In this document: positions 18,582-31,628 of the stretch, one piece after another
Numbering within the stretch: position 1 is the stretch's first letter
Layout: each line of letters begins with the position of its first letter
Source: Pagrus major
Lineage: Eukaryota > Chordata > Actinopteri > Spariformes > Sparidae
Direction: 5' to 3'
Length of the DNA: 64,000 nt
NCBI RefSeq assembly: GCF_040436345.1
Contig: NC_133215.1
Location: 22,246,806 to 22,310,805 of the forward strand
Notes under the pieces: model-generated
What the model was told of the DNA's origin: nothing
The model's database searches: none
The model's input: only the letters and a program-made list of their open reading frames with translations
Position numbers and translations under genes: made by a program

Positions 18582-21500
18582 ATGAGGATTCATCACACTA
18601 ACAGACAATCTCTCAAGCCTTTCATCATGTTGACTTACTTTGTCAGAAGTGTACTGTCGAGGCGCCTGTGCGTTTTGAACACCTCACAGTGCAGGAGACA
18701 CTGCAGCACATCATCAAGTGAGAACATGGATCAGGTGAGGACTTTGCTGCAGCTTTGTGTGGACAGACAGTACGTTACACCTGGTCCGGCCAACACAGAG
18801 CTGTTTCAGCGGGGGATGAGCTGCAGTTATGGACCTCTGGGCATGGAGCTGAGGAGAAACCTGCTGGAGCAGTGGTGGCACTCTGTGAACATGTCCACAG
18901 CTCAGGTGCTTGGGATAAACACTCTGAACAGCAGCAGAGACTCAGAGACAGATGGACAGGGACGACTGAGGATTGTAGAGTCTGAAAGTTTAAAGCAAAT
19001 ACTTGGAGAGCAAGAACTGAGCAAGGAGCAGCTCATCCAGAAGCTACAAATGCTCCTTCAGAGGTCCCCATCTGTGAGGCGAAACTTACTTCAAGGTAGA
19101 GTATTGCATAACATGATAGACTCACAGTTTGACTGGTATGATTTGACACAGACAAGTAATAGTTCCACAAGTATAAACTGTATAAATTATTATGATTAGT
19201 CTGCACAGCAAGGTGATGGCCAGATAGATCATCCTCCGAGGCTTTAAATCCTTTTCAGCTCTGCACAATGCCGGAGTAATAACTGGGGATTTTAAGGGAC
19301 TTTCTTGGCCTTTGTTGAATCTATCCCAGCTCCTGTAATCAAATGTTACGTTTTAATTTCACTGTGGTTAAGGCTCGGACTTAAACAGTCTGAGAGTATC
19401 TGTCCTCAGAGGGAGTATCCACACGAAAGCCACATTTAAAAGCAAGGAAGTCCATCCATTGGCTTAAAAAAATAAATATTATAGTAAACCACTGATTAGA
19501 ACCAAATGTACCTCTCAGGTTTTGTAGAGGGACAAACACTGTTTGCAACCCTTACCATTTTCCTTGTTGGAGCACAAAATGAAATACAAAAAACATCAGG
19601 AGCAGTGTTGTTCGTTCTCAGGCGCCTTGGAGCAGTTTGTCCCCTTGTGGGAGCTGGTGAACAGGAAGCTGCCCTTCGGCCTGGCTGAGACTGGTCTATG
19701 TTTCCAGCCCTCTGATGGCTCTGGTTGGTAAGGCTTCATCTACTGTCTGAATGACTATTTGTCTTGTGCGACATTTCAGTCTTGCCCTACAGATTCTCCT
19801 GATGAGATTTTGGAACTGGGAAAATACATTTTGTTCCTTCACACTCAATATTGCTTGATGAGTTTACATTAATACCACCAAAATGAGTATGTTGATGTAA
19901 CCAGAGTAGTTGTCTTTTTCTTAAAAAAAAAAAAAAAAATCATTACACTTTTCCCACCCACTGTTCTGACTGTGGGACATGAGCAATGTGCACAACTCAG
20001 TATCAATATGAGCATCATGTAATTTAAGCATTGATAAATTAGATTCTCATCTTTTGGTTACAACTAAACACACAACTAAAACTGTTAAGTGAATGTTTAA
20101 TCATTCCAGCAGAACAGGAGGTGTTTTTATTGCAATTTGTAAACAAAAACAAGTCACTTATAAATGAGTTATAGTTTGAACTGCAGCACATAGCCTACTG
20201 TCAGCCAGACAAACCCCTGTAACTAACAGTTTGATGGAGATGATGTTAGTTTGCAAACTGGCCCTGGTTTTCTGGCAGGTAATGCACACTTATGCTTAAA
20301 AAAACATTGTTGTATTTCATTACAGAATAGTGCAGAGCCACTGTAATTATAATGTAATTGTTTTTTTCTACTAGCCCAGCTGAGGTCACGGAGACGTCTC
20401 TGGTGTGGTTCTGCTCTTCTCGGACCTCTTCCCAGTGGCTGGACCACTGGACACGACAGAGGCTCAAGTGGTGGAGGAAAGTGAGTATTTGAGGCAGCGT
20501 CTCCCACAAAATGTTTGTTGTTTGCAGCTGGGTTACCACCGAAACGAAGAGTTCCTTTGTACACCTACTTAGTTGCTTTTTAAGGTGAGCTGGAACAGCT
20601 GAAGAGATTTGGTGAAAAACACGTTCACTGATTTTAAAGTATGTTTTACAATAGATTTTCTATTATCAGTTAGTCTGAAGAGGTGTGAATATCTCCCCAC
20701 TTCCCATTATTGATACTTACTTTTATTACTTAAAGATACACAACCTGATCTTCTTGCAAGACCCCCAAACATGAAATTTGCCCTTCAGAAATTTGCTGAT
20801 GTTTTGAAATTTAAGACTTGAGTTTCAGAAATCAACAGTGATGTAAGAGATTTGAGGATGCAATGAAAATGAGTGTATTTTCAAGATAACTTCAATTCCA
20901 TGAAATCAAGTCAGCCATTGTCTCTCCAGTTTGCCCTGTCTCCATCAGACTTCAGCAGCAGTGACGTCCCAGAGGAGGAGCTCGAGGAGGTGGCGTCTCG
21001 TGGTGTGAGGATCATGTACAGCTTCCCATGGGGACCGGAGCCCTTGGAGACGCTGTGGAGCAGAGGAAGCACTGAGCTGCTGCACACACACAAAAGAGCC
21101 CAGTCCAAACTAATCGTCAGTCTGCTTCTTTTATTTATGGCTTTATGTGGACACTTTGCTAGTGCTTCCTATGTCAAATTGTCAGATAAGATAAAACCAT
21201 TTCATATAGATTTAAAAACACTGCATGTCTTTAAGACACTCGGACATTTTGATTCAACTCTGTGGTCTGTTTTCAAAGTAAACTGTGTTAAATCATCTAA
21301 TAAATCTTATGATGAGAAAAACAAGCAGCTGTTCTATTATTGTTGCCTTTCTTTAGTGTAATCACATGCTGCGTTAATTGTCTTTCAGTCTCGAGATGGT
21401 CATAAGTCAGTTCCTCACGTTGTCTCTGTCACCGGGAACATGGACCGTGGTGTGATGGCGTTTTTATCCAACTCACTCCAGCAGCTCAAGAAAGAAGACA

Positions 21501-22291
21501 GTAAGCAGAAGCTGCATCAGAGAAAGGTGACGACCTACAAGCTCTTAGCTCCTCATTTGACTCTTGCCCTCTGTTTTGTGATGTGATTCTCTATATTTGT
21601 CATTGAGTTCTGGTTCATGTTGATTTCAGGTTCTGAAGTTGCATCCAGTGTTGGCTCCAGTCAAAGTGGCTTTAGATATTGGCAGGGGGGGCACAATGGA
21701 GCTTAGGCAGGTAAGAAAAACATGAATTAAGAGTAGACGTAGACGTCAGTGATTAATTGATTTTCTTTATTATCTTGATTAAATCTGTGAATTGATATCT
21801 AGAAAGTGTGTCAAGTGCTGGGTGAAAAGGATCTTTCAAGTGACCGTGATAGAATCAGCAAGTAATTAATCGAAGTTGTACTTTGTACGTATGAGTCAAA
21901 ATAGATTAATGAGTATTTAATTACTCTGTAGGTGTGTGAAGGGCTGCTGCAGGAGTTGATGGAGGCTAAGATCTCTGTATGGCCGGGGTATCTCAACACT
22001 CTGCCTACATCAATGGAGCAGCTGAATGCAAAGTAAAGTGCTGTTCAGTGTTCTTATGGAAGCAAAAGCATTTATATTAGCAGTGTTTCTCTTGCTTTGA
22101 GCTGATGTGTGTCTCTGTATTTTAGGTATGATGAGATGGGAGTGCTTTTCACTGTGGTGATCAGTGAGAACACGCTGGAGAGTGGCCTCCTTCAAGTCCG
22201 CAGCAGAGACACCACCATCAAAGAGACCATACACATCTCTGAGATCAAGAAGTTTCTCTCCAGATACATTTCTGCTGCCGACAACGTCTGA
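18582..22291 (+). CDS. polg2: Mitochondrial DNA polymerase gamma accessory subunit
   Basis: Dimeric processivity subunit of the mitochondrial replicase, related to class II aminoacyl-tRNA synthetases but without catalysis. Eight coding exons: 18582-19095, 19622-19727, 20375-20480, 20930-21115, 21389-21526, 21630-21710, 21932-22032, 22126-22291. They join to 465 aa (human 485), or 450 aa from the in-frame ATG at 18627. The second start gives [17 protein letters not shown], a basic, acid-free mitochondrial presequence, and is my preference. Diagnostic stretches are [92 protein letters not shown] and [18 protein letters not shown] near the end. It lies downstream of DDX5 in the same direction, as in human. 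No canonical AATAAA was found; ataaaatataaag near 22670 may serve. Confidence 0.95.
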
Positions 22292-22799
22292 ATGGGCTTT
22301 TTGTTTAAGAATCTAAATGCACAGCGTGATCATTTGCTGCCTCAGTTTTGCATGCCTTCTAGGTACAAAACTGTTCAGAGAGTTCTTTGTGTGGCATATT
22401 TCTGCTGAACAGAGCACTTTGTGGATATCAGTCTTTCCCTGATGACGTTAAGCTCAGTGTGACCCAATCAGGAATTGTGGATGTTTTATGTGTTTGTGTT
22501 TGGCTGACTGGTGGCTATTCTGTACCTTGTTTTAAAGGCAAAGAAACTATTTTTGTGAGGGGTCAGAATTAAGATGTACACAACATTTATGTGCACACAC
22601 TCAAGGTGGAGGAACCCAGCAAGGAGATGGATAACTCGTCCCCCATGTGTTTATTTATGTCTCACTTTCTGATAAAATATAAAGAATGTTTCATTAATAT
22701 TTGAGTTGTTGGTTTGTTTCTTGGTTTGTTTGTTTTTTTTTTTGACTGAAATGATCATCATCATGAGCAACAGTCACATCTCATAAATCTAGTAAAATA
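22292..22799. other. POLG2 3' UTR and POLG2-SRP68 junction
   Basis: Short spacer with no exon-like sequence. It contains T-runs near 22733 and a weak poly(A)-like stretch near 22675. It is the point where two human-separated neighbourhoods meet. Confidence 0.5.
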
Positions 22800-22951
22800 T
22801 ATAGTTGAGTGGCAACGAGACTGCTAAGCCAAATCTCGCGAGGTTTGGATGTAGCTTTGACCTCTTGCCCCTCCCCGCGCCGTCATTGGTCCCTGGCTCT
22901 ACTTCTGACTGGGCATGTGTGTGTGTACTGCTTAGCTGTTAGCATCCAGAG
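22800..22951 (+). promoter_or_regulatory. SRP68 core promoter: TCTCGCGAG and inverted CCAAT
   Basis: TCTCGCGAG lies at 22834-22842, an 'M8/TCTCGCGAGA' housekeeping promoter word. An inverted CCAAT box (ATTGG) at 22885-22889 sits next to a GC-rich ccccgcgccg. There is no TATA box. All lie within 120 bases of the SRP68 ATG. Assignment rests on position and motif only. Confidence 0.6.
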
Positions 22952-25900
22952 ATGGCCGGAGACAAGCAAAACGAAGCTAAAGTTTCCTCCACGGATGAAA
23001 ATAAAGAAAATCAATCTGATGGAGGACTTGGACTGGAAAGTATCCTTCACAGCACGAAATGTGTAGCGGCGGTTTGGTCTGTACTCGCGCAAATCTGTGT
23101 CAGGCTCAGAAGCTAATGTTAGCCTGCTAGCTAGCTCGGTGAGAGGATAACATTAGCTACCATTATTAGCCTACGTGTCATAATGAGGCAGGCTGTCAGT
23201 GGCAGACGTGAAAAGCAGATTTATTTGGCGTGTCACACACCTTTTCTGAAGTCTAAGTGCGTTAAATCGTTTAAAAATGTTATTTAATGTGGGGTGTTAT
23301 GTTGATTTGTTCAGCTGGAACTGTTGTAACATCTGAGTTTCAATGGCAGCTAACGTTACGTTGCCTTTTCTGCAACGTATCACAGACACAGCACCACAGT
23401 CAGGCTGTCTGGGTCTCAAAGCACCACAGTCAGGCTGTCTGGGTCTCTAACGTTACATCTAGTGCTGTCATGACTGACATACTCATACTGGAATGTGAAT
23501 GAAAAATATTCACGTGAAGTACCATGTATTCAATGATGCAGATATTGTTGAACCTTAACATTTAATTGCAGTTTTGCAAATAATCAAAGAGTCCCAGCAG
23601 CAGCATGGACTCAGGCACGGAGACTACCAGAGATACAGGTGAGTTAAGATGTCACATCACCTAGAAAACTGCACTGACTGGACCATAGCTGCAGACATGT
23701 CTGTGGTGAAGTGTTGGCTATTGTAGAGCTGTTCACAAGGAGGTGCATAGTTTTCCCGTGATCATCAGACAGCCATCAGGCATATCTGTTAACTTTATGT
23801 GTAAATGGAAATCCAACTTTACTTTTCCACAAATCCCTGTATAGATACCACGCTCTTGTTTTATACATTTAAAAAAAAAGCTGTATTCAAGGACATCTCT
23901 GCGTTCCATATGGTTCACATGAGACTGCTGACATACAGGTGACTCTGTGAACGTCATAGGATAAAATACTTGAGGTGCACTTGTAAATGTATTTCAGTTA
24001 AATACAATGCATATATCCTGTAAATTCTGACAGAAGAAGCGTACAATATTCAGCTTTGGCAATGCATTTACATACAAGAAGGGGGGACAGAATATTAGAA
24101 ACATCTGATTTGAATCAGCTTTATTGGCCAAGTATGTGTACATAAACAAGGTATTTGACCACAGTTAAGTTTTCTCTCAATGTACAGGGAATAGTATAAT
24201 AAACATCTGAAAAAATTAAGCAAACAATTTACAATAATACGTACACTGGAATAAAATTTGTGAAAATGACTTGACTGTGTGATTGTCATGTCTGTTGTGG
24301 GACACCAAGATGAAAATGAACATGCAAGCATATAATTTACTGTTATGTAACCATCTTAATGTAACTGTGTCCAGGGGCTACTGCTCCCGCAGACTGCGTC
24401 GCCTGCGTAAGACCCTTGGCTTCAAGATGGGCAACCGACATAAGTTTATTGGGAAGAAGATAACGGTTGAAATGCTCTCCGACAGCAGGTGAGGAATGGA
24501 TTGTCTGTGCTGCACATTCATGTGCAGTTTACTGGCTGGTGTTATGGCAGAGCTTCATATGCACAACCAAACATATGATTCAACGACGTCCCCTCTCTTC
24601 AGGTATCTGTTGCTGGTTCTGATGGAGGCTGAGCGTGCATGGAGTTATGCCATGCAGCTGAAGCAGGAAGCCAACACAGAGCCACGGAAGCGCTTCCACC
24701 TGCTGGCACGACTACGCAAGGCTGCCAAGCACAGCGAGAAGCTGGAGAAGCTCTGTGAGAGCCACCGTGTCGACGCCAAGACCAAACTTGAGGCTCAGGT
24801 ACACAGAACACAATCACCCTCAGCCTGTTTTTAAAGACACGGCGCAGATGTATAGAATAAGAGGTACACATGGCTTAATGGCTGATGTATTTTAATTCAG
24901 GCCTACACTGCATACCTGACTGGTATGGTGGAGTTTGAACTGCAGGAGTGGAAGCGTGCCATGGAGGCCTTCAACAAGTGCAAGTGAGTTTTAACATCAC
25001 TACAGTTTTTACATCAAGTCTGAATTTCTCTTATTGTTGTGAAATATAAAACAACCTCTTTTTGTGTCTTCAGGACCATCTATGAGAAGCTGGCCAGTGC
25101 GTTCACTGAGGAGATGGCAGCTCTGTATCGTCAGCGTGTGGACGAGATCTCACCCAACATCCGCTACTGTGCTTACAACATCGGTGAGTAACACACACGC
25201 ACACATACAGGTGGGAGAGGTGGAAAAACTGATCCTGCTCGACATAATTGACAGCCATCTTTGAAACTTTAAGGCATTCTGAGACAAAAACTGCAGGTGT
25301 CCCAACACTCTTAAACATGCACACTGTGTAACTTCTTTCTCTCTCTCGCTCTCTCTCTCCTGATTGCAGGCGACCAAAACGCCATCAATGACTTGATGCA
25401 GATGAGACTGACTGGTGGAGGAGGAGGCATGATGGCTGAGAAACTAGAGGTGAACATACAGGAGCTGGAAAATGGGAATATATTGTATCATCAATCATCT
25501 TCCATACATTGATGCCTGATATCATGTTAGGGGTGGGGCATGTACAAGATAAAATAAAAGTATAAAAGTATGCGGAGCTGATTTGTGTACTAATGTATTC
25601 ATAGAATTGTGAACAAGATTGAATGTTCACTGGTAAAAGACATCTTGGCTCTTCTCTCAGAAAAATTCATGTATTTATAAAAACTGTTTTTTTTTCCTTT
25701 CCTCAGTCCCTGATCACTCAGGCAAGAACCAAGCAGGCCGCCACCATGAGTGAGGTGGAGTGGCGAGGACGCAGCGTGCCCGTCAAGATTGACAAGGCTC
25801 GCATCTTCCTGTTGGGTCTGGGAGACAATGAGGCCGCTATCGCTCAGGTCAGTGTTTTGTCAGTTCCTCCTTTTTGTTTTGGGTAAAAACAAACTACACT

Positions 25901-28900
25901 TCCCTCAATGTGAAGCCCTTGATGTCAGTAGCTCTTGAAACGATAGCTTGCCAGCAGTTAAAGATAAATGCTGGACTGCCCCTGTGTGCTCTACAGCTCA
26001 AATTATTGATTTTGCATCCATGTGGCTTCGAGGGTCTGCATGATGTGAATTTCTCCACATTTCCACGTGATGCCGAATTATGATTATTGATTACGATTAT
26101 TCTGAGACCATATTATGGTCGATAAAGAACCAAACCGATGAGGAGTATTAATAAGACTATTGGTATTGATAAAATCCTAATGATACCCACACTAATCAAA
26201 TGGCAAACCAGTACAACCATCACAAGCTACAGTTCAACCCCAGCACTGCAACTTTACAGCTACAGTGTTTTTATTGCTGTATCTAACTTATCGAGCTGAA
26301 TCAGAAAAGCCACACTGAAAACTTCATCTCTGTGCCGATATGTTCAATTGGAATTGGATGTTTGTAAATGCAATACCCCATTAAGACTATGCTCTGTTGT
26401 TATTTTAAAGTGGGTAAGATCCTTGTTCCTCATTCCTCAGAGATGCATGTCCTTAACTACTCTTACAGTGTGCGTGCCCTGTTGAAGTCCACACCTTGTC
26501 CTTACAACAGTCCATGCAGTTCCTTAGGTTTTCAGGAGGTGGCACTCTTCTCTTTACAGTCCCCTCACAGCCACCACACCTCACTCTCGTCCGTTCATAC
26601 ACCCAAATGCTTTGCACGCCCTGCAGACACACCTGTCACACCTACTGCCACTCAGGTCTCTGGCATGCAGCCTCCATCATGGCACGACTGCATTCTGTGC
26701 ATTTCAGCCCACACATGAATACAGGACCACACCCAGCAGGTCTCTGTGGACGGATTAGTGTTATTATCTCTAAACACCTTTCAGCACCAAATGGGCCCCT
26801 CTGGGACTCACTTTTGCTGTTCATTGTTAAGCTAAAAGTGGCTGTGAACTGATGACTGCTGACAAAAACCTTTGCAGTTTTCTTGATAATGTAAAGCGTG
26901 AGTGAACTATCTCTGTGAGTGATCGAGTGAGTGTATTAAAATTAACGAGCATGGGTACAACTTGTCCTCGATTGCTCAATAGAGGGTCAGAGTATGTCAC
27001 ACCAACACCTGATCCGCAGCTCTCGCCCTCTAGCAACAGGAAATGCAGTATTGGGCCATCCTGAAGAGCTCCTTCTACTCCTCCCTGCTCTAATCGCTTG
27101 CGCATCTTTCTGTTGTTTAGAGGGCTGGATGGATAAACAGGTTGAGCCGGTCCTGCTAGGTGTTGCCAAGGTGTTGGCACGAGTTTGTTGTGCTGAACAA
27201 CATCAGCCTTCAGACCTTTCTGTTATCAATTATCCCTACGAGGAATTTTCTCGTAACATTCCTCCGCTGTACTGCTTCCTAAGAGTTTTCTTGCCCCCGT
27301 TTTAAAGCTGAATATGTGTCACCATCATCCACAAAGGTGTTTAGACTTTTATGTGAGTTAAGAACAAACACGATACCATATTGACATTTTCTTCTGTTAG
27401 TAACTGCTCACGTTTTCCTGTTTACAGTTATCCAATACGGCCTCTTTTTAAAAAATATTAATGTAATATGTCCCGTAGATTTTGGGGGATTTCGTAGTAC
27501 CACAGGAAGTAACACAAGCCTATTGTATGAGTGTGTCGATGAAAGAGAGGTGAGGTGTAGAACAATCCTGTCATTCACAAAGATTCAAACCCTGAAACTG
27601 TTTGTATCCGATAGACGGTGAGTTGTGAGCAGGAATGTGTTGGCATCCTGCCGGACCACATACCTGCATCTCTGCCCCACTTTGTCACTGTCACATCCCC
27701 GCTTTGACTGTTGCTCTTGGTATCAAATGACAGATGAAATATTTGTGTTTGCATGAATGGCTTTTTTTTTTTTTTTTTTTTTTTGCTTTTATCAGGTGGA
27801 AAGTGAATGTGTGTCTGAGTTCAGAGTTCAGTGTGTCCAGGTTTTCTTTTCTTTAGTATTTTTGGTGTATCCACTCAGTAACCTTGAACCCTGTAGAGTC
27901 CTACAGGCTGTAGTTCAAGTTCAGGTCGTTGTTTCCTCATTATTTGTTAACTTTTATTTAATAAGTGAGTTGCTGTACTGTTTTCAAATGTTCATAGTGA
28001 ACTGCACAAGATGTTCTTCTGTGTGAGGAATGTGAAACTGTTTTAAATGGCTCTTATAATATAATCAATATTTTCTGGACAGCGTTTAAGCTTATAGATT
28101 GAATTTTACTCAATTTTGAGTGTTTTCTTGACCAGTCGACTAGTCTAAGAAACTTCCTGTTTAAACGTCCCTCGTCTGTATGGGGATTAGTATCAGTGCT
28201 GCTACAGACCTACAGTTGTCTTTTATGGTTTACTAGTTTAAGTTCTTCAGAATACTTATTTTGTCTAGCCAACAGTCCAAAACCAAAGACTCTTTGTTTA
28301 CCATCATGAATGACAAGGAAAAGCATCACATCCATACATGAAGCTGGAACCAGCAAATACAAACTGAAACATCCCCCACCTACCCGCTCCCACAAAAACA
28401 ATGGTATATGAACGTCTCCACTCACAGTTAGCCTCATATTTGGAAAGATCTAAACAAGATTCAGAAATTTTATTAGATGCAGTCAGAAATAGTTACTGTG
28501 TTAGACTATGGCTTATAAGTAATGCTCCTTTTCTGCAGGCATCTAATGAGGAGACCAAAGAGCATCTGTATGAGACTCTGCTGGCCGAGTGCAGAGACAC
28601 CATCCAGGCCGTGAGAGAGGAACTCAAGAGTGAGGCGGTAAGACACACCAGGTTAAAAATTTCAGTAATGGAGAGGAATGTGAGCTCTTATTTATGATCC
28701 TCGTGAGTTTGGTTTACAGCCATGCAATTATGACTTGCAACATTAAAACGGGAATGTGACAACATTTTAAAAAAAAATTAATATTGCCTTTTGTAGAAGC
28801 AAAGAGAGAGGAGCTCTGATGCTGACAGCGGAAAGGTGTCCAACCTGCAGTTCCTGCACAGGTAAACTTCAGTCAAAACATTTACATGGGCTTGTAAATG

Positions 28901-31628
28901 CCAAGATCAGACTTTGAAATCCGGCACTGTGTCAGACACACCGATCATGTTCGTCATTGTTTAATTGTTTAATGTTCGGCGTTTTTGTTTGAAACATTAC
29001 TGAAAAGTTGATAATCAATACTTGCCGATGAATTTTCTGTTGATCTGTCTGGTTATTGGGCAGACTGATGTTGACGCAAGATGACTTTCAGAGAAAGCAT
29101 GAGGCATGTTATAATTTTGACGGATCTTTGCGTTGTAAAGAGCATGTTGTTGCACCACAAAGAACATGCCCAATGTGACTTATTAGCATTGCATGTATAG
29201 AGAACACTAGTAAGGTAGCCTGTGATACTATAACTAATGTTCCAGGTCTTTGCATAAATAAGTCTTTCCAACCTCGTAACATTTCTCTCGTACATTAATT
29301 TCCTTTCAGAAGTGAATGATAATTGAACTTTTGGTCTCCCCTCTCAGTTACCTGACCTACATCAAACTGTGTACGCTGGTGAAGAGGAACGAGAGCATGG
29401 CCCACACTCTGCAAGCTAAACTGAAGGAACCTGAATCCGACGAGAACAAGAGAGGACCCCGCCCACAGGACCTCATCCGTCTCTACGATATCATCCTGCA
29501 GGTAAATATCAAATATATTGTGATCTTTTTAATCAGAAGGTTCAACATATTTGTCCATAATCACAGCATGTATCACAGTTAGTATAGTTAGTTATAGTAG
29601 TATAGTTTCTCCCTTACTCACAGTTGTGGTGTTTGATCTGTGTTGTGTACAGTGAAGGAATGTGTACTTAGTTTTGTTTGACAGTCTGTCACTTCCTTCT
29701 CACACTGTAACTCAGTCAGCCTCCCCTCACCTCCCTAACCACCTTCTTGTTGTTTGTCTCTCTAGAGTCTGGCTGAGCTCTCCACCCTGCAGGGTCTGGA
29801 GGATGACCACACCTTCCAGAAGGAGGTGTCCCTCAAGATCCTGGTCTACAAGGCCTACAGGTCAGACATTAGGGCTTTAAAATCTCTTAAATGCACAAGG
29901 GGTGTCTTTATAGTCATTAAAATGTCTTAAATTAGATAAGAAAATGATGAGTTGTCCAAAAATCTGTCAAAATGTATACTGAAACAATCTAAAAAAGCAT
30001 TAAAAGTGTCTGATAGCTCTGTAGATTGTTTCATATACTGATGTATTGTTGATGTACTCTTCTCAGGTGTTTCTTCATAGCCCAGTCTTATGTGCTGGTG
30101 AAGAAGTGGAGTGAGGCTTTGGTGCTGTATGAGAGGGTGCTGAAATACGCCAAGGAGGTCCAGTCTAAGGCCAAGAGCCTCAACAACAGCCTCAAGGTTG
30201 ATCCTTTGAAAACACACACAGGCATCATACTTAAAACAGATCACACAATTAAAAAGAATCTCTATTTGCCACACAATTCAATTTATAATCCATCATGATG
30301 GCATAAATGCAACACACAATGGAAACACACCCTGGATGATTTTGTGAACAATTAAGTCTCTGTTAACCACATCTGTACTCTACAACAAACAAACAAACAA
30401 ACACTGTTGTATCTCTGGTTTCTGCAGGATCTCCCTGACGTTCAGGAACTCATCGCTGAGGTCAACGCTGAGAAATACTCCCTGCAAGCTGCTGCCATCT
30501 TAGGTGAGAGCACCTTCTTAACATTTTTAAAGCCAACTTAATTCATTTTATCCTTTTAGTCCTGTTCTTTTGTGTTTTTTCTTGCTGTGTCTACAACCTT
30601 CAGGGAATGTTTGTGTTTCAGACACCGATGAGACCGCTGAAATTCCCTCTCAGCAGCAGGTGAAAGACAACACGGTAAGAGGACAAAATCAAAAGACAGA
30701 CCACGCCAATATTATGAATGTTGCCTTCATGAACTCGGAGCAGCTTTTTTCCCCTCATTGAAAGTAGTTTCCATTAGTTGGAGAACCAGTCGAGAAATGA
30801 GTGTTGTCATTTTCTGCCATAGCTAGCTAGATATCTAACTGCAACTGTGAAAAATGTCATGATTTCTAAATCCGACTCTTGAAAGACTGGATGCAGTGTT
30901 TGTACAAAGTCTTGAAAGTTTGGAAAATGCTTAATTTTATCCGTTATGTTTGCAATGTTAGGAATATGCTCGAATTTGAATGTAGTCTTTGAGAAATTCT
31001 TAATTTAATCTGTGTCATTCATGTAAACCCAAATTATTTTCGTATATGAACTGAAATGATACATCACCATATTGTTTGTTGTATCTGGTGTTGAAATTGG
31101 CAAGAATTTAGTGATCATGATTAAAACATCCAACCAAATTTAACATGGACAGCCTGTGAAATACAGCAAGTCACAATTTACACTGATTGCTGTGGGTAAG
31201 AAGAAATTCCTTAAACTTTACTTTGCAAGTGTGTTTACAGTAACATTTTCGATGTGATGATAAAGCCTTAGGTACCTTGAAAGTGCTTGAATTTTATTTA
31301 AAAAGCTGTACAAAGCCAATGGATGGCTGAGTTATTAATATAGTTAGTTTTCTGTGATTCCATAATGCTCAGTTTATTTACTTCTCCCTCCATCATGCAG
31401 CCCCTCTGCGACCGCCTGGAAACCTTCCGCCTCGACTCCACCCTCGTAGGAAAACAGCCCAATCTGGTCCAGTTCCCTCCCGACTTCCAGCCGATCCCCT
31501 GCAAGCCCCTGTTCTTCGACCTTGCTCTCAACCATGTGGCCTTCCCACCACTGGACGACAAGGTGGAGCAGAAGGGCAAGGGCGGTCTCACCGGCTACAT
31601 CAAGGGCATCTTTGGCTTTGGCAGCTAA
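22952..31628 (+). CDS. srp68: Signal recognition particle subunit SRP68
   Basis: The large SRP protein that binds 7SL RNA through its N-terminal helical domain and SRP72 through its C-terminus, acting in cytosolic protein targeting to the ER. Sixteen exons: 22952-23039, 23572-23638, 24375-24488, 24603-24798, 24901-24983, 25074-25183, 25370-25449, 25707-25847, 28539-28637, 28797-28861, 29348-29501, 29766-29860, 30067-30196, 30428-30503, 30622-30674, 31401-31628. They join to 592 aa (human 627). Matches include LQIIKESQQQHGLRHGD, YCSRRLRRLRKTLGFKMGNR, RAWSYAMQLKQEANTEPRKR, QAATMSEVEWRGR, RPQDLIRLYDIILQ, SYVLVKKWSEALVLY and the end LTGYIKGIFGFGS. The long Gly-rich N-terminus of mammals is absent; here it is MAGDKQNEAKVSSTDENKEN. 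An alternative acceptor at 30604 would insert six residues before exon 15. Poly(A) signal AATAAA at 32643-32648. Confidence 0.97.
23391..23447. repeat. 30-bp tandem duplication in SRP68 intron 1
   Basis: The unit gcaccacagtcaggctgtct plus gggtctc occurs twice in a row with a 30-base period and no mismatch over 27 bases, implying a recent slip or duplication. Confidence 0.85.
24105..24265. repeat. Dispersed fish repeat in SRP68 intron 2
   Basis: The phrase gaatcagctttattggccaa, then gtacataaacaaggtatttgacc and ctctcaatgtacag, is a recurring fish interspersed repeat, probably a LINE 3' tail or derived SINE. No ends were resolved. Confidence 0.45.
25848..28538 (+). other. SRP68 intron 8 (2.7 kb)
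   Basis: By far the longest SRP68 intron. Several frames of 60-118 codons cross it without protein family resemblance. A T20-type tract sits at 27763-27785 and a repeat fragment at 28240-28375. No snoRNA or microRNA hairpin could be supported by eye. Confidence 0.5.
28240..28375. repeat. Fragment of the 'ggctgcaactaa' interspersed repeat
   Basis: The phrases ttgtctagccaacagtccaa, aaaaccaaagac, and gaagctggaaccagcaaat match the middle of the dispersed repeat better seen at 39783-40035 and 54964-55255. Both ends are missing. Confidence 0.5.

Noticed and set aside
26368-27305. Several 100-118 codon frames in SRP68 intron 8
   Set aside because: Overlapping on both strands, no similarity, no splice context.
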